From: Roseibium hamelinense
GTDB taxonomy: Bacteria; Pseudomonadota; Alphaproteobacteria; Rhizobiales; Stappiaceae
NCBI RefSeq assembly: GCF_007830545.1
Contig: NZ_VLLF01000002.1
Location: forward strand, 186,001-250,000
DNA length: 64,000 bases
Direction: 5' to 3'
Notes under the pieces: generated by a model
The model's database searches: none
What the model saw: only the letters and a program-made list of their open reading frames with translations
What the model was told of the DNA's origin: nothing
Made by a program: the position numbers and the translations under genes
Shown: positions 41,986 through 51,885 of the stretch, in pieces
How the letters are laid out: each line of letters opens with the position of its first letter
How positions within the stretch are numbered: position 1 is the first letter of the stretch

Positions 41986-43227
41986 TTATGCCACCTCTTG
42001 CTGCTTAAGATGGCGTTTTGCCTTAAACGCGATCAGAAACAGGCCGCAAAGCGTCATCACCGCGCCCCACGCAATGTAGTAGGGCGTCGGATTTGACAGT
42101 CCTAGAAGCGTGGGTGAAATGTAGATCATCATCCCAAACAAGCTGATCAGCATTGTGGTTGCGGCACGGACGCGGCCAATCTCTTCATTCCTGGCAAGGA
42201 TCAGGATCCGTCCGTCGCAGATTGCGCGCCCGAGGGCGAACAAGCCACCAAGACCTGCATAGAGTGCGACCAGAAGTGGGATATTGCGGGAGCTGGCAAA
42301 AACGATCATTAAAACGCCAATCAACGCCAGAACTGCGAATTCGGCAAGACTGGACTTCAAGAGCCGGGATTGCACTGCAGCGGTTGCAAGCATGGCGCCC
42401 CCGCCGACCGCCCAAGCTGTTTCAAGCAACCCGTAGATGTCGCTTCCCTGGTTAAGGGTATATTTGACAAAGCCTGGCATCAAGACGTTTGCCATTTGCG
42501 ATGTCGAAAAGAACAGGCCTACGCTTGCAATGGCGAGCAAGAGTTGGCTCTGCTGCCAAATCGCCTTAAGGCCTTGTTTCCAAGACAAAATCACGTTGAT
42601 CGAAGTTTTGGATGGAGTGTTTTGATAAGGCGCGAAGAAAACAAAAATGAGTACAAACTGAAAGAGCATAAGCCCGATCATCGTCGCTACTGAAGCGATT
42701 TCCGTTGCGTTATGCATCAGGACCCCACCCAGTCCGGTGCCGCAGAGCATTCCAACCTGCCGGGCGATTGACACTCGTATCGTGAGCTTCATCCGGTCCA
42801 GTTCGGCAACAGCCCGTTGTACAATTCCTTCAACCGCACCTGCGTTCAGGATAGTGCCCAACGAAAAAAACAGGGTGTAAGCAAAAAGACCGAGGCGGAG
42901 AAATTCCGGCGCAAGAAAGCCGGAAACCAGTATCGCCCCACCCAACAAACGAAGGGCTTGGCCGGACTGGACCACAGTGTAGCGATTTCGAGTGTCAACA
43001 ATGACACCTGCGAAAATTGAGAACAGCAGCGAGGTTGCGCTGCCGATAAAAAACAGCTGCCCTACCAGCGAGATTGAGCCGAGTTCGGCGGCAACCCAAG
43101 AGGTGACCACCAAGCTCAAGCCGATGGTCGCCATAGAGGCAAACGAAAAGGCCTGAACAGCATATTGCAGCGCGATGGCCCGCCACCCTTGCAACTGGGT
43201 TGCCGGCATGGAGCTAGGGTCCATCAT
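41986..43227 (-). CDS. MFS transporter, MFS_3 (enterobactin-exporter-like) type
   Basis: A membrane protein of about 413 aa with around 12 helices. It starts with LQGWRAIALQYAVQAFSF, followed by GVIVDTRNRY, which corresponds to the loop between helices 2 and 3. The family covers multidrug and siderophore exporters; the substrate is not evident. I chose the start near 43227 (MMDPSSMPATQ); the ATG at 43209 is equally possible, and an open frame up to 43353 looks like non-coding leader. It is downstream of the ClC gene on the same strand, 140 bp apart. Confidence 0.82.
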   Translation of the reverse strand: MMDPSSMPATQLQGWRAIALQYAVQAFSFASMATIGLSLVVTSWVAAELGSISLVGQLFFIGSATSLLFSIFAGVIVDTRNRYTVVQSGQALRLLGGAILVSGFLAPEFLRLGLFAYTLFFSLGTILNAGAVEGIVQRAVAELDRMKLTIRVSIARQVGMLCGTGLGGVLMHNATEIASVATMIGLMLFQFVLIFVFFAPYQNTPSKTSINVILSWKQGLKAIWQQSQLLLAIASVGLFFSTSQMANVLMPGFVKYTLNQGSDIYGLLETAWAVGGGAMLATAAVQSRLLKSSLAEFAVLALIGVLMIVFASSRNIPLLVALYAGLGGLFALGRAICDGRILILARNEEIGRVRAATTMLISLFGMMIYISPTLLGLSNPTPYYIAWGAVMTLCGLFLIAFKAKRHLKQQEVA

Positions 43228-43367
43228 TGGCCGCAGCACCCACCGGCGCTGTGCTATAGATCGCAGGCGTGAGCGAGAAAATGAAATCATCATCAAACCC
43301 GATTTGCGCCAGATGGTTCGATAGTCCCATCGATGGATGAGGGCGAAACCCAACAGAAATTGCCGCG

Positions 43368-45011
43368 CTAACGGTGCTCTTCTTCGCTCACCTCAATCAG
43401 CGCACGATTGAAGAATCTCAAAGCCCGCACGTGCCGGGCATGGCCGATAATCTTGTTAGCGTCGCCGCGCGCAACCACGGGCAAAACAACATGCCCGCCC
43501 TCGTCGAATGTCTTCAAGGCGCTTTCCAGCGAGTCGCTTGCGTGGAGGTATGGTCCGTCTTTGCCCGGGTCGAATGTCCGCTCCGCCTCATTTTCCGGGG
43601 GCGGGTCCATGAAGTCCTTCACCTTCACGATTTCGCGCAGATATTGGTGCGCCCCTTCATGAAGGCAGACCCCGCGCACGCCGAGCTGCCAATGGAAATA
43701 GGACTTGCCATGCACCGCTTGCGTTAATCCGGTCGCGATCGACACAGACAGAAGGAGCGCAATCGACAGTGCATAGCCGCCTGTCAACTCGAAAACGATC
43801 ACGGTGGTGGAGACCGGTGCGCCTAGGACCGCCGCCGCGACCGCTCCCATCCCAAGGATCGCATAAAGACCATGGCTGGAGGCCATTTCCGGAAAAACAG
43901 AGGCTGCAATTAGCCCGAATGCGCCTCCGGTCATCGCACCGAGATACAAGGAGGGCGAAAAAATGCCGCCGCCGAACCGCGAGGCAAGCGTGATCGCGGT
44001 TGCCGCTGTCTTGGCGACCAAAAGTGCCAGCAGCATTGAAATTGTCAGTTCGTGCTTTAGCGCCTGGTCGGTCGCCTCGTAGCCGACCCCGAGCACCCCG
44101 GGAAAGAAGATGGCGATCGCCCCAACCGCAAATCCGCCGACAACCGGCCGCAGCCAGAGCGGCATGGTGATGTTCCGCGCGAACCAGTCGGTTCCGATCA
44201 AGGCAAACTGGAAGATGATGGCAACGGCCGCACAGGTGAGGCCAAGCAGCGCAAAGGCCGGTATTTCCCAGTAGGACGTGATTTCGTATTGCGGGATTTC
44301 AAAAGCCGCGACGTTGCCGAAATATTGCCGGGCAAGAACCGTTCCGACCGCCGATGCCAGAACAATTGGCACGAACGCCGACATGGCATAGTGCCCCAGC
44401 ACCACTTCATGGGCGAACAAAACACCTGCAATGGGCGCATTGAATGAGGCCGAAACAGCGCTGGCAACGCCGCAGGCCAGCAATATCCGGCGCGACGCAT
44501 CCGGCAAGCTAAAGGCCCTGCAAAGGGCTGTTCCGATCGTCGCCCCCAGATGCACAACAGGGCCTTCACGGCCAGCGCTGGCGCCGAAGCCGAGCGAAAT
44601 GGTTGTGATCAGTGCGGACATCAAGCCGTCGCGCAGCGGCAGGCCGCGCCCGCCCTGGGCGCGCGCTTCGATAACATCGGCAACCCCGCCGGCTCTTTGC
44701 TTGTTGGTATGGTTCTGCAGCAGATACCCGACAATTAGACCGCCGAAAGCCGGAGCGCACAGAATCAACCACCAGGGTTGGGCTGCGGCTGCGGCCATGA
44801 TGCGTTCCGACGTGGTGCCGAGCCATGGCCACTGCAGCAGACCGATTGCCAACCGGAACAGGATGGCAGCGATGGCAACCAGCGCGCCGATGATCAGCGA
44901 GAGCAGCCAAACCATGGGCAGTCGGCTGTTGAGAAACAGACGCACGTTTGGCGAGATCCATGTGCTGAGGATCTTTGGCAGGCGCCGAATGGTTTGCAAA
45001 ATTGCGTGCAT
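43368..45011 (-). CDS. ClC-type chloride channel/antiporter with C-terminal CBS-like region
   Basis: A 547-aa ClC protein. The gating motif GREGP is at 147-151 (gating Glu149), the inner helix motif is CGVASAVSASFNAP, and GGGIFSPSL corresponds to GxFxP. The first selectivity motif, normally GSGIP, reads AGGVAD here (residues 107-112), lacking the serine that coordinates chloride. The C-terminal 90 residues resemble a CBS module (LHASDSLESALKTFDEGGHVVLPV). It moves anions, possibly coupled to protons. The 174-bp gap to the thioesterase shows nothing further. Confidence 0.88.
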   Translation of the reverse strand: MHAILQTIRRLPKILSTWISPNVRLFLNSRLPMVWLLSLIIGALVAIAAILFRLAIGLLQWPWLGTTSERIMAAAAAQPWWLILCAPAFGGLIVGYLLQNHTNKQRAGGVADVIEARAQGGRGLPLRDGLMSALITTISLGFGASAGREGPVVHLGATIGTALCRAFSLPDASRRILLACGVASAVSASFNAPIAGVLFAHEVVLGHYAMSAFVPIVLASAVGTVLARQYFGNVAAFEIPQYEITSYWEIPAFALLGLTCAAVAIIFQFALIGTDWFARNITMPLWLRPVVGGFAVGAIAIFFPGVLGVGYEATDQALKHELTISMLLALLVAKTAATAITLASRFGGGIFSPSLYLGAMTGGAFGLIAASVFPEMASSHGLYAILGMGAVAAAVLGAPVSTTVIVFELTGGYALSIALLLSVSIATGLTQAVHGKSYFHWQLGVRGVCLHEGAHQYLREIVKVKDFMDPPPENEAERTFDPGKDGPYLHASDSLESALKTFDEGGHVVLPVVARGDANKIIGHARHVRALRFFNRALIEVSEEEHR

Positions 45012-45185
45012 GGGCTTGCTGGAGCTGAGCGGAATGAGCCTTCACCGGCAGTGTGTCACAAAATCGATTGCTTCCCTGTTAATTTTTCAGATGCCGCGGG
45101 AACGCAACCCCACCGTCCCAGAAAACCAGCTTATCCTAGACAAGCTCGCATGGGTGCCAACAATCGATGTGGCGGCCGGAGGCCT

Positions 45186-45677
45186 CTAGCGACGCTTTAT
45201 GCCGATTTGCCGCCCTGCGCGTTCTGGAACCGGCAATTCGTCTTGAACGGCCTTGAGCGCTTCGAAATTTTGCTGAATGTCTTCAGGCCAGGACGCGACT
45301 TTCCGGCTTTCCATATCGACATGGAGGCTCATCTGCTCGGATGTTGCGGACAGCCAGCCTTCCTCGGCATGCCGAAGCTCCTGGTAAAAATGGGCGCGTT
45401 TTGCGTCAAAGTCGATCAGTTGCAAGTCCACGATCACCGGCATACCGGCGCTTAATTCGGCGAGATAACAGACGTGGACTTCTGCGGTAAAATACGATGC
45501 GTTACGGTTTTTCACATAGTCCGGGCCAAGACCGAGTTTGATGAACACTTCATCACAGGCTGTGTCGAACAACACATTGTAGTAGGCCATGTTCAAATGG
45601 CCATTGTAGTCGATCCAGTCATCCATGACTGTCATGATGCTGCTCCGCACCATTCCGGCCGGCCATGTGAACCCCAT
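45186..45677 (-). CDS. hotdog-fold acyl-CoA thioesterase family protein
   Basis: A 163-aa single hotdog domain with the active-site segment DYNGHLNMAYYN of the YbgC/4HBT-type thioesterases. The ATG at 45677 (MGFTWPAG) has GGAGGG 5 bases upstream; an open extension to 45722 is unlikely. Substrate unknown; relatives in alphaproteobacteria occur in carnitine-degradation operons, but no such genes are here. It is divergent from the FAD-linked oxidase. Confidence 0.82.
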   Translation of the reverse strand: MGFTWPAGMVRSSIMTVMDDWIDYNGHLNMAYYNVLFDTACDEVFIKLGLGPDYVKNRNASYFTAEVHVCYLAELSAGMPVIVDLQLIDFDAKRAHFYQELRHAEEGWLSATSEQMSLHVDMESRKVASWPEDIQQNFEALKAVQDELPVPERAGRQIGIKRR

Positions 45678-45787
45678 GTTGCCCTCCAATGCTTGTTTCA
45701 GTTTGATTTTTGACCTTTGCACCTGCGCCTAACATATTCCACAGTACAGGTGCATAGTCATTGCCTAGACACACGAGGACAGATCCA

Positions 45788-47203
45788 ATGTCGATAACCG
45801 CGCTTCAGGCACCGGTCACGCGCAATGATGCGGCGATTTCGCTGGCGGTTGATATTTTGGCGCAAAGGTTTGGTGAACGGTGCGTGCGTTCGCAAGCCAT
45901 CCGCATGCAGCATGGCCACACGACAACATGGCTGCCGACCCAGGCGCCCGACGCGGTTGTTTTCGCGCTTACCACGGAAGAGGTGGCGGAAACGGTCCAG
46001 GTCTGCGCACAACATGGTGTACCCGTCATTCCGTTTGGAACCGGTTCGTCCCTGGAAGGGCATGTGAATGCGCCGGGCGGTGGAATTTCTGTCGACCTGT
46101 CGCGTATGCAGGCTGTGCTTGAAGTGAATGCGGCGGATATGGATTGCCGGGTGGAGGCCGGCGTCACGCGCAAGCAATTGAACAGCTATTTGCGCGATAC
46201 GGGTTTGTTTTTCCCGATTGATCCGGGTGCCGACGCCAGTCTTGGCGGCATGGCGGCGACGCGCGCGTCCGGAACCAATGCTGTACGCTATGGAACCATG
46301 AAGAACGCGGTATTGGGTCTGACGGTTGTTACTGCCAGCGGAGACATTATTCACACCGGCGGGCGCGCCCGCAAATCGTCGGCAGGATATGACCTGACCC
46401 GTCTTATGATCGGGTCTGAGGGCACGCTCGGGATTATCACGGAGCTGAGGCTGCGCCTTCACGGTCAACCGGAGGCTGTGTCTGGTGGCGTGTGTCCGTT
46501 TCCAACACTTGAGGCGGCCTGCCAGGCCGTGATTTTGACCATCCAGTGTGGTTTGCCCGTCGCCCGGATCGAGCTTTTGGATCCGCTACAGGTTCGAGCG
46601 AGCAACACCTATTCCAAGCTTGAGCTTAAAGAAACACCTACGCTGTTTTTGGAGTTTCACGGTACTGAAAACGGAGTGAAGGAACAGGCCGAGCTGTTTG
46701 CTGAGATTGCCCAGGACCAAGGCGGCGGGCCTTTTGTGTGGGCAACCCAAGCCGAGGAACGCACGAAACTATGGTCCGCCCGGCATGATGCCTATTGGTC
46801 GGCCTTTACCTTGCGGCCAGGAGCCAAGGGGATTGCAACGGATGTGTGCGTGCCGATTTCAAGACTTGCCGACTGTGTCGGCGAGACACAAAAAGACATT
46901 GAGGATGCCGGCCTCATCGCACCCATTGTGGGCCACGTTGGCGACGGAAACTTTCACGTGCTTGTCTTGGTTGATCCAGATACTCCCGATGAAATCAAGC
47001 GGGCTGAATCCTTCATCGAGCGGTTGAACTGGCGGGCCATCGACATGGGTGGTACCTGCACCGGTGAACATGGTGTGGGACAGGGTAAAATGAAATACAT
47101 GCGCAAGGAGCATGGGGGCGGGGTTGATATGATGCGCGCGATCAAGCAGGCACTTGATCCGCTTGGCATTTTCAATCCTGGTAAAATCGTGCCTTCGCAA
47201 TAG
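45788..47203 (+). CDS. FAD-linked oxidase, D-lactate dehydrogenase/glycolate oxidase type
   Basis: A 471-aa flavoprotein. The FAD-binding (PCMH) domain has GTGSSLEGHVNAPGGG near residues 85-100 and LGGMAATRASG; the C-terminal substrate domain has GHVGDGNFH and the metal/substrate motif GEHGVGQGKMKYM. It likely oxidises a 2-hydroxy acid such as D-lactate and passes electrons to the respiratory chain. The ATG at 45788 follows GAGGA; a TTG at 45761 is less likely. Confidence 0.9.
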   Translation: MSITALQAPVTRNDAAISLAVDILAQRFGERCVRSQAIRMQHGHTTTWLPTQAPDAVVFALTTEEVAETVQVCAQHGVPVIPFGTGSSLEGHVNAPGGGISVDLSRMQAVLEVNAADMDCRVEAGVTRKQLNSYLRDTGLFFPIDPGADASLGGMAATRASGTNAVRYGTMKNAVLGLTVVTASGDIIHTGGRARKSSAGYDLTRLMIGSEGTLGIITELRLRLHGQPEAVSGGVCPFPTLEAACQAVILTIQCGLPVARIELLDPLQVRASNTYSKLELKETPTLFLEFHGTENGVKEQAELFAEIAQDQGGGPFVWATQAEERTKLWSARHDAYWSAFTLRPGAKGIATDVCVPISRLADCVGETQKDIEDAGLIAPIVGHVGDGNFHVLVLVDPDTPDEIKRAESFIERLNWRAIDMGGTCTGEHGVGQGKMKYMRKEHGGGVDMMRAIKQALDPLGIFNPGKIVPSQ

Positions 47204-47285
47204 CAGCAAGCCGCGTGTCGGTCCGAATCGCGATAGCATCGATGATGCGAGCGGATTTGGGACGCTGCGGTGAAGGAGAGCAGTT

Positions 47286-50200
47286 CTGAACTCGGTTTTT
47301 ATAACCATCGGTGTTGCCGTTATCTTGGTGCTTGTAACAGCGCTGGTTGGGCCGTTTTTTGTCGATTGGACGGTTTATAGATCGACCTTCGAGAGCTACG
47401 CGGAACGGGTGCTTGGTCACAAGGTGACCGTACTTGGCGAAGCGGATCTTAGGCTGCTGCCGTCTCCTGCCATCACGTTTTCCGATGTCCGTGTCGGCGC
47501 GGCTGAAGACCCTTTGTTGGTGGTGTCGAGCTTCGACATGCGCGTGGAATTGCCGCCGCTCATGAAGGGCGAGATACGTGTCTTGGATATGACGCTTGAC
47601 CGTCCCCATTTGACGGTGTCTCTCGATGAAGACGGTCGGCTCGATTGGCTGACCGCCATGTCATCCGGCGGGATGCTGGCAGAATTGCCGCCGGACAATG
47701 TGACGTTTGAAAAGGTCTCAGTCGTTGATGGCGCTGTCTCGGTCGTGGATGCGCGATCCGGGGAAGTCCACCGTTTGGAAAACGCCCAATTGGCGCTCAG
47801 CGCCAGGTCTTTGGCGGGGCCTTACAAGGTGGACGGAACTTTCTTGCACAATCGCGCGCCTTACACGGTGGGTGTTGCGACCGGACGGCGGCAGGCAGAT
47901 GGCGCGCTTCGGGTAAAGGCACAGCTGACACCGACAAATGTGCCGCTTGATCTGGCCGTCGATGGCCTGTTGTCTCATAGCGAAGAAGTGCCGACCTACA
48001 AAGGTACGTTCAACCTGGTGTCTTTGTCTTTTGACGAGCAGGTGAGCCGAACCTGGCAGACCTCCGGCAATTTTGATGCCGATGTCGAAGGCATTGCCAT
48101 CCCGGAATTCGAATTCCGGTTCGGTCCTGAAGACAGGCTTTTGGGCGCGGATGGATCGGCTGACCTTCATTTCGCGGGCAAGCGCCGATTTGAAATCCGT
48201 GCGCGCGCCAAGCAATTGGATCTCGATAGGCTTTTAGGGGGTGGCCCACAAGAGCCTGCCAAACTGTCGAGCCTGTCGTCAGACCTTTCCGCATCCTTGA
48301 AAAATGTGCCTATGCCCGACATGGAGGGCGTGCTTGCGCTTGATTTTCCCGCCGTTGTTGTTGGCGGCGGATTGGTGCAGGACGTCAAGCTGGATCTCGA
48401 AACCATGCTTGGCGGCTGGCGTGTGGCTCGGTTCGCAGCACGGGCACCAGGCCGTACAACGTTTGCCACGCAGGGCGACCTGGGTCTGTCGCCGAACACG
48501 ACCTACCGCGGGCGTTTGTCGGTATCCTCAGAACAGCCCGGTGCACTGGTGTCTTGGTGGCAGCAATCCGAAACAGGGTCCACGACGATCCAGCCGATCG
48601 CCTTGGAAGGGCGGGTGACCGTCGTTCCTGATGGCGCCGCTTTGGATGACCTTGACCTGTCTCTTGCCGGCGCTGAAGCCCGCGGCGGCATATCCTACCA
48701 GGTGCCGAAAACGGGCAGTCCGGTGCTGGACCTCACGCTTGACGCTCAAAAGCTCAATTTTGATGAGGCCGAGGTTCTTGCTGGTTTGCTGCTGCCATTG
48801 CTCCAGGATGGGCCGGACCTTGCGGAAGGCCGAGAGCGCGCGGCCGATATCGCTGTGCAGTTGCGTGCACGTGAGGTGAGCGTACGCGGCATCGACGGGA
48901 AAAGCCTGAGTTTGCAGGCCGCTTATTCAGGGGGCGATTTGCGGATCGACAGGCTGGTTGCACGCGATTTTGCCGGCGCCGATGTCGATGTGTCCGGGGA
49001 AGTCGATGCGCTGTTGAGTGCACCGGAAGGCCGTCTTTCGGGGTCGCTCGATGCACGCGATCTGACCGGAATCATTGCGCTGGTCGAGGGTATGGCGCCG
49101 GATCATCCGTTGACCGCCCGTTTGCGCCGGGCGGCTCCGTTTCTAGTGCCGACTGCTTTTGAAGGCGAATTGAGCGCGGCGGCCAAAGGCAGCTCCAGCG
49201 ATGTCAGACTTGCCCTTAATGGTTCCGCCGGCTCGGCGGAACTAACCCTGTCGGGCGCTTTTAACGGGCGGGTCGACGCGTGGCCGCAGGCGCAGATCGA
49301 TCTCGATGCCTTGCTGAGCGGGCCAAGCGGCAGCACGCTGCTTCAACAGATCGGCCTCGATATTCTGCCGGTCGACAGCCTGTCGGCTGGGCAAATTTCC
49401 GTCCGCGCGTCGGGCCGTCCGGAAAACGGTCTCAGCACGACGGTCTCCGCAGAAATCGGTGGGAGCAGCCTGAAGGGAGAAGGGCAGGTCGTATTGGGGC
49501 AGGACGAGCCGGTTTCATACGAGCTCGATGTTTCCGCATCTTCGCCGGATCTTACGCCGTTTGCGTTGGCTGTAGGCCGTGTCCTGCCCATCATGTCTGG
49601 GGACATTCCCGCCCGCATTGTGTTTCAAGCGACCGGAAATGGCTCTGAGATTTCCGTTTTCGAACTCGATGGTGAGATCGCCGGAGTGTCGTTTTTTGGC
49701 GGCATTGCGGGACGCTTGTCCCCGCTGAGCGGTGAAGCATACCGGCGGCTTACGGGCAGTGTGGATGTCAGCGAACTCGACCTTAAGGCGTTGTCTGAAG
49801 CTGTGCTCGGTCCCGACCAGTGGTACTCGGCCGGTGATGGTACCAGCATCTGGCCAACGTCCGCATTTGGTGCACCACTTTTGGCAGATACCGATCTGTC
49901 GCTGTCCCTGACCACCGGCCTGATGCAGTTCGACGACATGGCAAACGTCGAAAATGTTACCGCCGCGCTCCGTCTGACACCGGATTATCTGCGCCTTGAG
50001 GGCATCACTGGAAACTATGCAGATGGTAAGCTGGAAGCTGCGCTAACGATCCGCAGAACCGGGGCCGAGGGCGCCTTTTCCGGCCGGATAAAGCTCAGCA
50101 ATGCTGACGTTTCCGACCTGGTCTGGCGGCGTGCCGGGCGCCCGGTCGGTTCCGGTCTTCTTGATCTCTTTGTGGAAGCGGAAGGCGCCGGACGCTCGAT

Positions 50201-51404
50201 CTCCTCCATGATCTCGGGTTTGACAGGGGGGGGGACTTTCGAGGTGTCAAATGGGTCCTTACGTGGCATCAACCCTCAGGCGTTCCCGCTTGTGATGCGG
50301 GCCGTCGATGCCGGTCTGGAATTACGGGATGACCGGATCCGTGACCTTTTCCTCAGTCACATGGATACCGGAAACCTCGCGTTCTCCAACCTGGAGGGCA
50401 CGATCACAATCGTGGGCGGGCGGGCCAACGCGCGCAACATTTCTGTAGATGCAGAACGCGCGGAAGTGTTCGGCTCCGCGGAGCTGGATTTAAACACCTG
50501 GGAACTGGATAGCGATTTCTCCCTGACAGTCGATCCGGGCGAAGAAGCTGTGACCGGCGCCGAGCCTCAGGTTGGTCTGTTGTTCCAAGGTGACGCTTCG
50601 TCACCCGGACGCCAGGTCGATATCGCGCCATTTACGGCTTACCTGACCCTGCGCGCCTTCGAAAAAGAAGTTGAACGGGTTGAGAAGCTGCAGAGCGAAA
50701 TCCTGGAAAACGACAAGTTTCTCCGGGAGTTGAGACGCCTCAAGGAAGAGCGGGCCCGCCGGGCGCGCGAGGCCGAGGCAGCTGCGCAGGCTGCAGAAGA
50801 AGCGGCTGGCGAAAGCGAAGACCTCCCGGTTGAAGACACCCAAACGGGTATTCCGCAAGAGACTGAAGACCCCGGGGCAGACAGGGCTGCATTGCCGGTA
50901 CCGGTCCCTTTACCCGCAACGGCGCCCCCTGCCGAAGCGGAAACAGCCGTAACTCCGGGCGTTGATTTTGCAGATCAAATCCGCTCGGTTCTGGGCAGGG
51001 TGAATACTAGGCAGCCCAATGCAGTTGAAACCGGAGAAGCGGACATTCAGACTGATGCGATTACGGGCAGTCTGCCGGCCACGCTTCAGCCGGGAACGTC
51101 ATCCAATAGTCTGGATGCCGGCCTGGCACCCATAGATCCGCCACAAGCCGTGCCTGCGCGTGGTTTTGAGGGCACGGATAACCTGGATAGCCCGCAGACG
51201 ATTGAGGATGTGCTGGCCCGTGACATTGGTTTGCCGCCTGAAGCCGTTGGCGGGCCTCCCGATCCGGTGATAAACGCTTCGCCGGATCCGCAAGATCCGC
51301 TGGCCGCCCGCCGGCAATTCCTCAACCAGCAACCGGACAATGACAATGCGCGGCCGCGCTACAGAACTTTGCCGAACGGCTTGGTTTTCGAGATCCCAAA
51401 CTAG
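47286..51404 (+). CDS. large AsmA-family protein, apparent CTG start
   Basis: About 1372 aa. An N-terminal membrane anchor (NSVFITIGVAVILVLVTALVGPFFVDW) is followed by the AsmA domain, a long beta-rich periplasmic body of the bridge-like lipid-transfer type, a second AsmA-like region with FEVSNGSLRGINPQAFPL, a charged coiled coil (KEVERVEKLQSEILEN) and a Pro-rich tail. AsmA-like proteins are implicated in phospholipid transport to the outer membrane. No ATG fits the N-terminus: CTG at 47286 has AAGGAG spaced by 7 bases including AG (cagtt just before it), while TTG 47325 and GTG 47328 lie inside the membrane helix without a binding site. Confidence 0.85.
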   Translation: MNSVFITIGVAVILVLVTALVGPFFVDWTVYRSTFESYAERVLGHKVTVLGEADLRLLPSPAITFSDVRVGAAEDPLLVVSSFDMRVELPPLMKGEIRVLDMTLDRPHLTVSLDEDGRLDWLTAMSSGGMLAELPPDNVTFEKVSVVDGAVSVVDARSGEVHRLENAQLALSARSLAGPYKVDGTFLHNRAPYTVGVATGRRQADGALRVKAQLTPTNVPLDLAVDGLLSHSEEVPTYKGTFNLVSLSFDEQVSRTWQTSGNFDADVEGIAIPEFEFRFGPEDRLLGADGSADLHFAGKRRFEIRARAKQLDLDRLLGGGPQEPAKLSSLSSDLSASLKNVPMPDMEGVLALDFPAVVVGGGLVQDVKLDLETMLGGWRVARFAARAPGRTTFATQGDLGLSPNTTYRGRLSVSSEQPGALVSWWQQSETGSTTIQPIALEGRVTVVPDGAALDDLDLSLAGAEARGGISYQVPKTGSPVLDLTLDAQKLNFDEAEVLAGLLLPLLQDGPDLAEGRERAADIAVQLRAREVSVRGIDGKSLSLQAAYSGGDLRIDRLVARDFAGADVDVSGEVDALLSAPEGRLSGSLDARDLTGIIALVEGMAPDHPLTARLRRAAPFLVPTAFEGELSAAAKGSSSDVRLALNGSAGSAELTLSGAFNGRVDAWPQAQIDLDALLSGPSGSTLLQQIGLDILPVDSLSAGQISVRASGRPENGLSTTVSAEIGGSSLKGEGQVVLGQDEPVSYELDVSASSPDLTPFALAVGRVLPIMSGDIPARIVFQATGNGSEISVFELDGEIAGVSFFGGIAGRLSPLSGEAYRRLTGSVDVSELDLKALSEAVLGPDQWYSAGDGTSIWPTSAFGAPLLADTDLSLSLTTGLMQFDDMANVENVTAALRLTPDYLRLEGITGNYADGKLEAALTIRRTGAEGAFSGRIKLSNADVSDLVWRRAGRPVGSGLLDLFVEAEGAGRSISSMISGLTGGGTFEVSNGSLRGINPQAFPLVMRAVDAGLELRDDRIRDLFLSHMDTGNLAFSNLEGTITIVGGRANARNISVDAERAEVFGSAELDLNTWELDSDFSLTVDPGEEAVTGAEPQVGLLFQGDASSPGRQVDIAPFTAYLTLRAFEKEVERVEKLQSEILENDKFLRELRRLKEERARRAREAEAAAQAAEEAAGESEDLPVEDTQTGIPQETEDPGADRAALPVPVPLPATAPPAEAETAVTPGVDFADQIRSVLGRVNTRQPNAVETGEADIQTDAITGSLPATLQPGTSSNSLDAGLAPIDPPQAVPARGFEGTDNLDSPQTIEDVLARDIGLPPEAVGGPPDPVINASPDPQDPLAARRQFLNQQPDNDNARPRYRTLPNGLVFEIPN

Positions 51405-51426
51405 CGCAAGCGCTTTGACCGACGCA

Positions 51427-51654
51427 TCAATTCGCGGGATTTTTGCCGTCAAGAACCTGGTTCAGGATCCAGACGCGCACCGACGATGACAGACCGTCCT
51501 CCGGAGAGCGAGTTTTGTCGATGTTTGAAATGAGGGATGCCATTGACCGGTTTTGGTCTTGGCTAATCCAGTCGATGACTTCCCAAAACTCCGGCTCAAG
51601 CGTCAGTGAAGTTCTGTGTCCGTCTAGTGTTACAGAGCGTTTGACAAGGGGCAT
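51427..51654 (-). CDS. ribbon-helix-helix domain protein
   Basis: A 75-aa protein starting VKRSVTLDGHRTSLTLEPEFW, with the beta-strand then two helices of the RHH_4-like family found next to DUF4169 and sspB in alphaproteobacteria. It is probably a DNA-binding regulator; the target is unknown. It ends 22 bp from the convergent AsmA gene. Confidence 0.82.
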   Translation of the reverse strand: MPLVKRSVTLDGHRTSLTLEPEFWEVIDWISQDQNRSMASLISNIDKTRSPEDGLSSSVRVWILNQVLDGKNPAN

Positions 51655-51672
51655 CAGGCCGCAAACCTGCGC

Positions 51673-51873
51673 TCAGGCTGGTTGCGGATCGTCGTCATGA
51701 TCGATCCTGTGCTGGTCCACATGCCCTTTCAGCTTTTCCCGCGCGGTTCTGCTGGCGTCCTTTTCGGACTTGCTTCGCCCAAAGGCCAGCCGGTTTTGCT
51801 CGGCTGACTTTTCCTTTTCGGCTTTCGCCTTCCGTTTGCGAACTTGACGCAGATTTATAACCTCTGCGCTCAT
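51673..51873 (-). CDS. DUF4169 small basic protein
   Basis: A 66-aa protein matching DUF4169: EVINLRQVRKRKAKAEKE, then NRLAFGRSKSEKD and a C-terminal HRIDHDDDP. It is highly charged and probably helical; the function is unknown. GGAGG lies 6 bases before the ATG. It is 12 bases downstream of sspB and likely in one transcript with it and the RHH gene. Confidence 0.85.
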   Translation of the reverse strand: MSAEVINLRQVRKRKAKAEKEKSAEQNRLAFGRSKSEKDASRTAREKLKGHVDQHRIDHDDDPQPA

Positions 51874-51885
51874 GAGAAGCCTCCG

